From: Deltaproteobacteria bacterium
GTDB taxonomy: Bacteria > Desulfobacterota > Syntrophia > Syntrophales > UBA2210
Length of the DNA: 5,422 bases
Reading direction: 5' to 3'
NCBI GenBank assembly: GCA_016934695.1
Contig: JAFGSH010000157.1
Location: 1-5,422 of the forward strand
The position numbers and the translations under genes are program-made. Each line of letters starts with the position of its first letter. The first letter of the stretch is position 1. The notes beneath the pieces were generated by a model, which did not search any database, had not been told where the DNA came from, and saw only the letters and a program-made list of their open reading frames with translations. This document shows positions 1-5,422 of the stretch, piece after piece.

Positions 1-60
1 AAGATGCCGCCTCTTGATGAATCGTATGAAAGCATTCCGGTAACGGCGCGGGGCGAGTGA
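1..60 (+). CDS. Possible 3' end of a plus-strand gene (19 codons visible)
   Basis: Frame 1 of the plus strand is open from the left edge to TGA at 58-60 and would end in ESYESIPVTARGE. Only 19 codons are visible, too few to recognise a family, and the minus-strand frames are open here as well. The main support is position: a strong inverted repeat starts 5 nt after the stop, as expected at the end of a gene that converges on the minus-strand operon. This is a tentative call. Confidence 0.3.
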   Translation, partial: KMPPLDESYESIPVTARGE

Positions 61-65
61 TCAAT

Positions 66-105
66 AGATCCCACGCCCGGGAAAGATCCCCCGGGCGTGG
101 GATCT
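66..105. repeat. Perfect 16-bp inverted repeat (strong hairpin)
   Basis: The arms are AGATCCCACGCCCGGG (66-81) and its exact reverse complement CCCGGGCGTGGGATCT (90-105), separated by the 8-nt loop AAAGATCC. The stem is GC-rich and would be very stable as RNA in either direction. It begins 5 nt after a plus-strand stop codon at 58-60. Neither strand has a T-tract after the stem, so it is not a textbook intrinsic terminator. A 3'-end stabiliser, a bidirectional termination structure between convergent genes, or a repetitive palindrome are all possible. Confidence 0.9.
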
Positions 106-348
106 GCAACGTTCCCAGCGCCAAGATGCCGATGATGGATTCTCCGGGAAGGGTGTTCTGCATGGTTGCGGAGGCATCGAGAAGGGCTCTGTTCGATGAA
201 GGCCGACACATGACCCGTGGAGCTGTGTGGGGCGCCGATATTCTTGACTGCCATCGCTGTCAACATCGAGATCTCGGTCCCGCAGGACGCGATATTCCCC
301 TGTCTGATTTCATATGGACAATGGGTCGCCCTTCTAATGCGGCTTTTT
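106..348. other. Intergenic stretch with no convincing gene
   Basis: Between the inverted repeat and the ATPase stop I see no reading frame with a convincing start, ribosome-binding site and family resemblance. On the minus strand one frame is open from about 259 to the left edge (86 codons). It includes TMQNTLPGESIIGILALGTL, which looks protein-like, but the only ATG before that stretch (211) has no Shine-Dalgarno and the frame runs through the perfect inverted repeat. No tRNA or rRNA signal was seen. Confidence 0.5.
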
Positions 349-349
349 T
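326..349 (+). terminator. Weak candidate plus-strand terminator
   Basis: On the plus strand GTCGC (325-329) can pair with GCGGC (339-343), using one G-U pair, around a 9-nt loop, and six T residues follow at 344-349. The stem is short and weak. It would make sense only if plus-strand transcription enters from the left edge. Confidence 0.2.
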
Positions 350-1461
350 CAGTAACGAGTCCGGCGGGAGGGTGTCTCCCTCTCCCCCGACAGCGGGAGA
401 GGCGCGGTCTCCGGGCCGGGCAGCACCCTGAGCCACTTAAGCATCAGGACGACGTGGACAGGGTCACCGACGATGAGGCCTATCCTGTTCGCAATTTCCG
501 CCGGCTGTTCGGCCAGGATGATCTGGCCGTTGATGCTCAACCGTATCAGGGTGTGCCCCATGGATGTCGTCATCTGGTCGATTCGGCCCGTATATCGGTT
601 AATGTCCGGACCGGGAATCGGCGTCTTCGATAGATAAACATCCCGCGGGAGGATGGCCACCTTCCGGACTGTCTCCCCTTCATCGGGAACAACAACGGCT
701 AGGTCCCCGCACTGCATCTCCGCCAGGCCCCGCGTGAGTCGTCGGATTCTGTCACAGCAGAAGATATTGGGAGAACCGATAAATTCGGCGATATGCTCGC
801 TTGCCGGGGAGAAAAAGATATCATGCGGCAGCGCGAGCTGCTCAATCACCCCGTCGTACATGACGGCGATCCGGTCTGCCATCTCTTCCGCCTCGCGTTG
901 ATTGTGCGTTACATGCACGGTTGTTATACCCAATTTCCGCTGTATCGCCCTTATTTCCCTCTGGAGATAGATCGATGTCCCGCGATCCAGACTGGAGAAA
1001 GGCTCGTCGAGGAGCAGCGCCTGCGGCTCCGGTGCTAGGGCGCGGGCGATGGCGACCTTCTGTCGTTCTCCCCCGCTGAGTGTTCCGGCGTGGCGATGGG
1101 CGATATGCCTCAGCCCCCACTCATCCAGCAGTCTGCTGATCTGTGCCCGCGCCTCCCGACCGTTTCGCTTTTGTGCGTTCAGACCGAAGGCGAGATTTGC
1201 CTCGACATCTAGGTGGGGAAAGAGAGCCAGGTCCTGAAAGACGTACCCGATATCCCGACGCTGCGGTGGGAGCCCGTTAATCCCGATGCCGTCAAAGAGG
1301 ATATCCCCGGTGTACGGCACGAGACCGGCGATGACGTTGAGCAGGGTCGTCTTTCCGGCCCCGTTGGGGCCGAGGACCACGAGGAACTCGCCGTCGTGGA
1401 TCTTCAGATCAATCTGGTGCAGGATGATATTATCTACCCCGCGCAGTTCGATGCCAGGCAT
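349..1461 (-). CDS. ABC transporter ATP-binding protein with C-terminal TOBE-like domain
   Basis: The motor of the importer, 370 residues. The nucleotide-binding domain is complete: Walker A GPNGAGKTT at 31-39, Q-loop Gln76 (GYVFQD), signature LSGGERQK at 128-135, Walker B ALLLDEP at 148-154, D-loop SSLD at 156-159 and switch His186 (VHVTHNQ). After about residue 230 comes an extra 115-residue domain with LPRDVYLSKTPIPG, INRYTGRID and a HTLIRLSINGQIILAEQ strand pattern, which resembles the TOBE domains of ModC, WtpC, CysA and PotA ATPases. NitT/TauT ATPases (SsuB, TauB, NrtD) are usually about 250-270 residues and lack this domain, so the partner choice is unusual. The last 20 residues (after LKWLRVLPGP) are Pro/Arg-rich, overlap an inverted repeat at 379-402 and look like an added tail. 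Translation starts at ATG 1461 behind a strong GGAGGAG at 1467-1473. Confidence 0.93.
   Translation of the reverse strand: MPGIELRGVDNIILHQIDLKIHDGEFLVVLGPNGAGKTTLLNVIAGLVPYTGDILFDGIGINGLPPQRRDIGYVFQDLALFPHLDVEANLAFGLNAQKRNGREARAQISRLLDEWGLRHIAHRHAGTLSGGERQKVAIARALAPEPQALLLDEPFSSLDRGTSIYLQREIRAIQRKLGITTVHVTHNQREAEEMADRIAVMYDGVIEQLALPHDIFFSPASEHIAEFIGSPNIFCCDRIRRLTRGLAEMQCGDLAVVVPDEGETVRKVAILPRDVYLSKTPIPGPDINRYTGRIDQMTTSMGHTLIRLSINGQIILAEQPAEIANRIGLIVGDPVHVVLMLKWLRVLPGPETAPLPLSGERETPSRRTRY
379..402 (-). repeat. 8-bp inverted repeat inside the ATPase 3' end
   Basis: CCTCTCCC (379-386) and GGGAGAGG (395-402) are perfect inverted copies around an 8-nt loop. The repeat encodes residues 354-361 (PLPLSGER) of the ATPase tail. 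An overlapping alternative stem, GGGAG (366-370) with CTCCC (376-380), shares two bases with it, so the two cannot form at once. No T-run follows on the minus strand, so it is not a classic intrinsic terminator. It may be a stabilising 3' structure or part of a dispersed repeat. Confidence 0.7.
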
Positions 1462-1462
1462 G

Positions 1463-2260
1463 TCATCTCCTCCACCGGGCAGTCAAGGTATGTTCCACAT
1501 ATATGAAGAAGCGCTCGAAGATAAGACACATGATTGACAGGGTGATCAGGCAGACAATGATAATGTCGACCCGAACCAGGCTCTCCGCCTGCATGAGGAG
1601 GCTCCCGATCCCGGTGGGGATCGCCACCATCTCGGCGGCGATCATCACCCGCCATGCCATCCCCGATACAAGCCGCAGCCCCGTGAAGATGTTGGGGAGG
1701 GCGAGAGGGATAATAACGTGTGCCAGGATGTGCCACTCCGTGGCACCCAGCGTCCGGGCGGCCCGTATATAGGAGGGATCGATTCCCCTGATGCCGGTGA
1801 TGGTGTTGTAACAGACGGGGAAGAAGCAGGCAATGAATATAACCGTAACCGGGAGCAGCTCGTTGATACCGATCCAGAGCATGAGGAGGGGGAGCCATCC
1901 CAGGGCCGGGATCGGATAGAGCAGGCTGATGATAGGGCCGAAGGCGTCCTCGACGACCCGTTTCCACCCCATCAAGGTACCGACGATGAAGCCGCCGATT
2001 GAGCCGGCTGTAAACCCAATCAGGACCCGCACGAGGGAAGGGACAAAATTCTTTCCCAGGACGCCGCTCGAGGCGAGGGAAAAGAATTCCCCGACCACCT
2101 CGGTGAAAGGAGGGAAGAGCAAGGTACCGGGGGCGAGGTGGAGGCGGGCGACCGCTTCCCATAATACCACCAGGACCAGCACCGGTACCAGTCCCGAAAA
2201 GAATCTGTTATTCATTACCTGTAAGACGTTCCGCCAAGAGCGATCGGGCGTCTCTGCCAT
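1463..2260 (-). CDS. ABC transporter permease, NitT/TauT (SsuC/TauC-like) type
   Basis: The membrane pore of the importer, 265 residues from the upstream ATG. I count six likely membrane segments at about residues 20-40, 73-98, 108-130, 133-155, 195-214 and 230-255. The cytoplasmic coupling (EAA) loop is clear at about 157-190, with DPSYIRAARTLGATEWHIL followed by HVIIPLALPNI; this is the surface that docks on the ATPase. IPTGIGSLLMQAE after the fifth segment is typical of the SsuC/TauC/NrtB group. The start is uncertain. The ATG at 2260 overlaps the binding-protein gene by 53 nt. An in-frame ATG at 2215 (MNNRFFSG...) would give 250 residues and an 8-nt ATGAATAA overlap with the upstream stop. 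Neither has a strong ribosome-binding site. The TGA is 1 nt from the ATPase ATG. A functional homodimer is likely, since only one permease gene is present. Confidence 0.92.
   Translation of the reverse strand: MAETPDRSWRNVLQVMNNRFFSGLVPVLVLVVLWEAVARLHLAPGTLLFPPFTEVVGEFFSLASSGVLGKNFVPSLVRVLIGFTAGSIGGFIVGTLMGWKRVVEDAFGPIISLLYPIPALGWLPLLMLWIGINELLPVTVIFIACFFPVCYNTITGIRGIDPSYIRAARTLGATEWHILAHVIIPLALPNIFTGLRLVSGMAWRVMIAAEMVAIPTGIGSLLMQAESLVRVDIIIVCLITLSIMCLIFERFFIYVEHTLTARWRR
1467..1473 (-). promoter_or_regulatory. Shine-Dalgarno site of the ATPase gene, embedded in the permease 3' end
   Basis: On the minus strand GGAGGAG lies 5 nt before the ATG at 1461 and is part of the last permease codons (Arg-Trp-Arg-Arg-stop). 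The permease stop (TGA, 1463-1465) sits between this site and the ATG. Ribosomes ending the permease would be placed to restart on the ATPase gene, and the site fixes the start of that gene. Confidence 0.8.
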
Positions 2261-3218
2261 CCCGTATGTATCCCAAGCGCTCGATATAGTTGATGGTATC
2301 CTGCACCATGCCGGGATCGATATCCGTGCGGAACTCGATCCGCTCCATTGAACGGATCAAGGTCTGTACGTCAATCTCCCCCGTGTCGCACCCCGTTCCT
2401 TTCGTTTCGACGGAGAACCGCCGCGCCAGTATCCCGGCCGCCTCTTCCCGGTTGTGATTCAGCCACTGGGTTGCCCGCTGGGTGACCGCCACTAACCTGT
2501 TGACGATTTCGGGGTGGGCCTGGATCAGTTCTTCCCTGACGACCAGAACACTCCCCTGCATCCCGGGCCAGATGTCCCGGCTCGTGAGCAGCATCTTTGC
2601 CCCGTAGCGTTCGGTCATTGTTGCCCAATGTTCCGGCATGAAGGCCGCGTCAAGCTGCCCCGTCTTCATGGCGAGGAGCTGCTGGGAGGGTTTCATCCGG
2701 CGGACATTCTGCAATACTTCTTCCTCGTCAAGGTGGCAGGTGTCGATCAACTTCCGCATCACCACATCGGCAGCTCCTCCCTCTCTGACGCAGCCGATGC
2801 GTACTGATGGGTTTTCCAGATCCTTTACTGTCCTGACCCGGTCCGGATTCACCACAAGGCCGTACCCGTAGCGGTGGGTGCCCGCCACGACCCGTATCGG
2901 GACCTTCGCGTTTCTGTGAGTATTGATGGTCGGGACCAGACAGATATACGCCGCCTGGATATCCCCTCTCGCCAGGGCGGAGGCCAGGGCCATCCCCGTC
3001 TCGTAGCTTTCGTAGGCGTGGATGGTGAGGCCTGCATCGACGAACCAGCCCTTCTCCATAGCCACGTAGGCACAGGCGGCATGGTCCGTGAACTCGACGG
3101 CGATCCCGATCGACGGGATGGCGGGTGGAGGAGGGTCACCCCCATATACGGATAGCGGCGACAGAGCAAGCAGGAGCACCGGTGTCAGGATGGCTGAAAG
3201 AACGTGCCGTATGTCCAT
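2208..3218 (-). CDS. ABC transporter substrate-binding protein, NitT/TauT (NMT1/THI5-like) type
   Basis: A 336-residue exported solute-binding protein, the capture component of the importer encoded by this and the next two genes. Residues 1-26 are a Sec signal peptide: MDIRH, a hydrophobic stretch at about 7-20 (LSAILTPVLLLALS), and a plausible cut after SVYG. There is no lipobox cysteine, so a soluble periplasmic protein is expected. The mature part shows NitT/TauT-class features: GWFVDAGLTIHAYESYETGMALASAL (57-82 in part), ALARGDIQAAYI, RVVAGTHRYGYGLVVNP, VKDLENPSVRIGCVREGGAADVVMR, GQLDAAFMPEHWATM at 187-201 and REELIQAHPEIVNRLV. Mature cysteines are at 49, 93, 143, 161 and 277. The substrate cannot be read from sequence. 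The ATG follows the upstream stop by 11 nt and has AGGAG at 3226-3230. Its last codons overlap the permease gene, indicating translational coupling. Confidence 0.9.
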   Translation of the reverse strand: MDIRHVLSAILTPVLLLALSPLSVYGGDPPPPAIPSIGIAVEFTDHAACAYVAMEKGWFVDAGLTIHAYESYETGMALASALARGDIQAAYICLVPTINTHRNAKVPIRVVAGTHRYGYGLVVNPDRVRTVKDLENPSVRIGCVREGGAADVVMRKLIDTCHLDEEEVLQNVRRMKPSQQLLAMKTGQLDAAFMPEHWATMTERYGAKMLLTSRDIWPGMQGSVLVVREELIQAHPEIVNRLVAVTQRATQWLNHNREEAAGILARRFSVETKGTGCDTGEIDVQTLIRSMERIEFRTDIDPGMVQDTINYIERLGYIRDGRDARSLLAERLTGNE

Positions 3219-3225
3219 GCATCAA

Positions 3226-3232
3226 CTCCTTA
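3226..3232 (-). promoter_or_regulatory. Shine-Dalgarno site of the binding-protein gene, overlapping the upstream stop codon
   Basis: The minus-strand string TAAGGAG contains the TAA stop of the DUF4213/DUF364 gene (3230-3232) and the AGGAG ribosome-binding site, 7 nt before the ATG at 3218. This links translation of the DUF364 protein to that of the transporter genes and supports the chosen start. Confidence 0.75.
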
Positions 3233-3976
3233 CTGCGATTCGTAACAAAGATGGTCCAGACCCAAGAGCCGTGCCGTGGCCGCTATGGTGGTCCCGTAAA
3301 AGTAGACGGGTTTTCCGGTGATATCCGCCAGCGCAAGGATGTCGGCAAGCGATCCGTTTGCGGCGCTGGAGCCGGTGGCGAAGATCAGGTCGCTCTCCTC
3401 AAACAGCCGCTTCAACCCGTCGGCATCCCCCCACTCGATAGTGACACCGTTCTTGACCCGGCCCCGGTTTTCTTCATCCCGATCGATACAGCGCACGTGG
3501 TCCTTTCCCATCGCGGCCACCAACGCCTCGAGGATAGCGGGTTGCAGCCCAATCATTCCCAGGGATTGTGGTCCGAGCGCCTGAACATATTCCGCAATCC
3601 GTTTCGCGCATCGCTCCGGCCCGTTATCTCTGCAGTGAATGGTCCTGAGGTCGGGGTGCACGTACCTCGCAACAGCGTTCAGGGTTGCGATAAACAGGGC
3701 CGTCTCCCTGTGGGTTGAGAGATCCAAAGCTATGATGTCCTGGAGGTTTCCACGAAAACGTGACGGGGCATCAGTGTATGCCTGGCCCTTGCTGTCCATA
3801 AAAGCGGCCTGTATCAGGGCCTCTTGCCCTTTCTGCAACGGAAAATCCTGCCTGCCGGGATTGCCGATCGCTTCGTCCGGTGTCAGGACCGATGACTCTA
3901 TCACGATTGATTCGTCCAGCAGGTCATGCTCAGCGGCAATCTCTGTCAGTATGGTGCGAAGGCGTTCGTACAACAT
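3230..3976 (-). CDS. DUF4213/DUF364 protein (putative heavy-metal chelation family)
   Basis: A 248-residue cytoplasmic protein with no signal peptide or membrane segment. The N-terminal DUF4213 part (about residues 5-105) carries GNPGRQDFPLQKGQEAL at 38-54 and ALFIATLNAVARY at 93-105. The C-terminal DUF364 Rossmann-like part (about 110-245) carries IHCRDNGPERCA at 113-124, GMIGLQPAILEALV at 140-153, IFATGSSAANGSL at 198-210 and YFYGTTIAATARLLGL at 225-240. Length and domain order match the family, so the gene looks intact. The family is labelled as putative heavy-metal chelation on structural grounds; no reaction is established. Members often sit beside ABC importers and metalloenzymes, as here. 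The ATG at 3976 has a good GAGGGAG site at 3981-3987, and the TAA stop is itself part of the ribosome-binding site of the next gene. A 70-nt spacer separates it from the FmdE gene. The family is sure, the function is not. Confidence 0.9.
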   Translation of the reverse strand: MLYERLRTILTEIAAEHDLLDESIVIESSVLTPDEAIGNPGRQDFPLQKGQEALIQAAFMDSKGQAYTDAPSRFRGNLQDIIALDLSTHRETALFIATLNAVARYVHPDLRTIHCRDNGPERCAKRIAEYVQALGPQSLGMIGLQPAILEALVAAMGKDHVRCIDRDEENRGRVKNGVTIEWGDADGLKRLFEESDLIFATGSSAANGSLADILALADITGKPVYFYGTTIAATARLLGLDHLCYESQ

Positions 3977-4046
3977 GTGTCTCCCTCAGTACATGAACGA
4001 TCAGGGCCGGCTTTTTCGCCGCATCCTATCGGGACACTCACTCCTC

Positions 4047-4613
4047 TCAGTAATATGTCCGCTCCCCCGTGCAGAAAGGACAAATGGTCTCCGTATCAGA
4101 TCTGAATGGTTCGCCGCACCGTGCGCACAGCCGGATGTGTTCCTTTTTCTGTTTCTTGAGATACTCCGGTTTCACCCGGACACGCTCGACCCGGTAGATC
4201 TCCGCGCCTGCCGCTTCCAGCTCTTCAAAGAGGCGCGATGTATCTTGCTCTCTCTTCGGGACCAGCTTCAGAAGCCAGGCCCTGATCGCGGGCCACTCCT
4301 CCAGCGTTTCCGGATCGACGGAGACGCGCACCCCCGAACCCCCGTATTTTTCAAAGAGGGTGAGGGCGAACCTCCCCGTATCAATCACGCGGAGCCATCC
4401 GTTCCCGATGGTACAGGGCGTCAGGAGTTGGATCGTATCCGGAAGGCAGCTGGTGGTCTCGCTGATGGCGTCGAAGAATGCGCCTTCGGGGAGATTCCTC
4501 CGGGCAAGGTCGATCATGAATCCCCCGGCAAGCATCCCGGGGGCCAGGGTGCCATGAAAATCCCTAACGATGTTAACATACTGTTCCAATGTATACGAGC
4601 CGACGGTGGGCAT
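4047..4613 (-). CDS. FmdE-family protein with C-terminal zinc ribbon
   Basis: A 188-residue soluble protein of the FmdE family, named after subunit E of methanogen formylmethanofuran dehydrogenase but widespread in anaerobes beside molybdenum/tungsten enzymes. The FmdE domain covers about residues 8-120: FHGTLAPGMLAGG at 19-31, SETTSCLPDTIQLLTPCTIGNG at 51-72 with Cys56 and Cys67, and a DTGRFALTL stretch at 78-86. In the N-terminal motif His20 and Pro-Gly 25-26 are present, but residue 24 is Ala where many FmdE proteins have Cys (HGHxCPG). A C-terminal zinc ribbon is formed by Cys163, Cys166, Cys178 and Cys181. The ATG at 4613 is preceded by a modest AAAGGG about 10 nt upstream. The gene lies 29 nt after the oxidoreductase, which suggests a role as accessory or partner to that enzyme, for example in metal or sulfur handling; that role is inference. 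Confidence 0.9.
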   Translation of the reverse strand: MPTVGSYTLEQYVNIVRDFHGTLAPGMLAGGFMIDLARRNLPEGAFFDAISETTSCLPDTIQLLTPCTIGNGWLRVIDTGRFALTLFEKYGGSGVRVSVDPETLEEWPAIRAWLLKLVPKREQDTSRLFEELEAAGAEIYRVERVRVKPEYLKKQKKEHIRLCARCGEPFRSDTETICPFCTGERTYY

Positions 4614-4642
4614 TTCCCGTACGCCCTTTCACGATACGATCG

Positions 4643-5422
4643 TTATCCAGCCGCCTCGATCCGGCAGGGGACGTACCGGTGGAGCGGGGTCCCGAGGGGA
4701 TCACGATGGGTGTTCTTCGTAAGGCGGTTGACGTTGATCCCGTACACCTCGCCGTTGTAGATCAGGCCGAATCCGTGGGGGATCAGCACCATCCCCGGGC
4801 GGACCTGGTCGGTCACCTCCAGCTCGCCCACGTCGCTCCCCGCCTCGGTCGTGACGCGGACCTGCCGGCCGTCGCTCAGGCCGAGGGCCTTCGCATCAGC
4901 GGGATTCACCGCCACGGTGCAGGCCCGCTTTCCCCTGTTCCACTCCGGGTTTCTCATGAGCGTATTGGCGTTGTAAGATGTGTGTCTCCCGGCGTTGAGG
5001 ATCAGGGGGAAGGCGTCAGGGGGCTTCAACGCCTCGGCCTCCCCCGCCGCGTCGAGAGCCTTGACCTCCTCCTCCAGTTCGGGGATGAACACCTCGATCT
5101 TCCCCGAGGGGGTCTTGACGCTGGCCATGGGATCGTTCTCGTCCATTTTACCGATCCAGATGCCCTGGGGATTGTCCAGCAGGGCTTGGAAGATGCGATC
5201 TCCCTGGTCCGGTCCCGGCTCGAATCCCACTCGGGCTGCACACTCCCGAAAAATCTTCGGCGCGGTCATCAAAATCCCCCACAGGGCGGCCAGAGCGGCG
5301 CTGTCCCACGCTCGGCCCAAAGTTTTTGCCAGTATGAAGGGCATGGCACGCGCGGCCTTCGGCTCCGAGGCGACCCATGTCATCAACTTGGCGCCGAACT
5401 GCAGGCGGTTGCTTTTGGCTGC
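4643..5422 (-). CDS. Molybdopterin-dependent oxidoreductase, C-terminal part (5' end outside window)
   Basis: This is the C-terminal 259 residues of a molybdenum- or tungsten-bis(pterin) oxidoreductase of the DMSO-reductase superfamily. The frame is open through the window edge at 5422, so the true start lies further right; the TTG/ATG codons near 5386 are internal. Visible residues about 104-112 (TPSGKIEVF) are the usual lead-in to the last domain. Residues about 138-258 form the molybdopterin-dinucleotide-binding beta-barrel, with LNAGRHTSYNANT, NPADAKALGLSDGRQVRV, RPGMVLIPHGFG and a terminal NRLT...DPLGTPLHRYVPCRIE segment. The N-terminal [4Fe-4S] and catalytic domains are not visible, so the metal ligand and substrate class (formate, aldehyde, other) cannot be assigned. 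It is the most upstream visible gene of the minus-strand cluster; its TAA is 29 nt from the next ATG. The family call is firm, the specific reaction unknown. Confidence 0.93.
   Translation of the reverse strand, partial: AAKSNRLQFGAKLMTWVASEPKAARAMPFILAKTLGRAWDSAALAALWGILMTAPKIFRECAARVGFEPGPDQGDRIFQALLDNPQGIWIGKMDENDPMASVKTPSGKIEVFIPELEEEVKALDAAGEAEALKPPDAFPLILNAGRHTSYNANTLMRNPEWNRGKRACTVAVNPADAKALGLSDGRQVRVTTEAGSDVGELEVTDQVRPGMVLIPHGFGLIYNGEVYGINVNRLTKNTHRDPLGTPLHRYVPCRIEAAG

Noticed and set aside
57..431. Plus-strand frame of 124 codons starting with GTG at 57
   Set aside because: It starts across a stop codon of another frame, reads through the perfect hairpin, lacks a ribosome-binding site, and runs into the antisense of the ATPase gene.
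1434..2162. 242-codon minus-strand frame overlapping the permease
   Set aside because: It is in a different frame from the clear permease, begins with a Pro/Arg-rich run and lacks membrane segments or motifs.
3977..4046. Possible terminator or promoter in the 70-nt spacer between the FmdE and DUF364 genes
   Set aside because: Only a 3-bp GGC/GCC stem around GAAAAA is visible, with no T-run on the minus strand. I see no clear -35/-10 pair or archaeal TATA box.
4522..4543. 7-bp inverted repeat (CCCCCGG and CCGGGGG) inside the FmdE gene
   Set aside because: It encodes the conserved PGMLAGG segment and is explained by Pro/Gly codon content.
4631..4643. ACGAT-ACG-ATCGT inverted repeat between the oxidoreductase and FmdE genes, as an operator
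   Set aside because: The arms are only 5 bp, it overlaps the upstream stop codon, and no promoter elements are visible nearby.
3639..4760. Long open plus-strand frame (373 codons) antisense to the DUF364 and FmdE genes
   Set aside because: It lies opposite well-recognised genes, spans their intergenic spacer, and its product is rich in Arg, Ser and Pro with no family resemblance. It is an antisense shadow common in GC-rich DNA.
1..5422. CRISPR array, tRNA, rRNA, insertion sequence or phage genes
   Set aside because: No regularly spaced repeats, tRNA-like folds, transposase motifs or phage gene types were seen on either strand.

Overview
The window is a fragment of a GC-rich (roughly 60% by eye) prokaryotic genome. 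Nearly all of it is one minus-strand gene cluster that reads from the right edge to the left. The gene types (a molybdopterin oxidoreductase, an FmdE-family protein and a DUF4213/DUF364 protein) suggest a strict anaerobe. A Desulfobacterota or syntroph-type bacterium is my first guess, because the binding protein has an ordinary Sec-type signal peptide and Shine-Dalgarno sites are strong. A methanogenic archaeon cannot be excluded from sequence alone.

Layout in transcription order, all on the minus strand: (1) 5422-4643, the C-terminal 259 residues of a molybdopterin-dependent oxidoreductase, whose start lies outside the window; (2) 4613-4047, a 188-residue FmdE-family protein with a C-terminal zinc ribbon; (3) 3976-3230, a 248-residue DUF4213/DUF364 protein of the putative heavy-metal-chelation family; (4) 3218-2208, a periplasmic NitT/TauT-type ABC substrate-binding protein; (5) 2260-1463, its permease; (6) 1461-349, its ATPase with a C-terminal TOBE-like domain. 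The junctions are 29 nt, 70 nt, 11 nt, a 53-nt (or 8-nt) overlap, and 1 nt. No promoter or clear terminator lies between the genes, so they are probably one operon whose promoter is upstream of position 5422.

Read together, genes 4-6 form a complete importer: binding protein, membrane pore and motor. Genes 1-3 are a molybdenum/tungsten enzyme and two small proteins of families linked to metals or metalloenzymes. The simplest inference is that the importer brings in either the substrate of the oxidoreductase or a metal, metal chelate or oxyanion that the enzyme needs. The sequence does not identify the substrate. The ATPase looks more like molybdate/tungstate ATPases than like the usual NitT/TauT partner, which makes the cluster worth a second look.

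The left 348 bases hold no convincing complete gene. A short plus-strand reading frame ends at position 60. Five bases later begins a perfect 16-bp inverted repeat (66-105), which would suit the end of a convergent gene. The rest, to 348, is probably intergenic. A second hairpin (379-402) is encoded within the last 20 codons of the ATPase gene.
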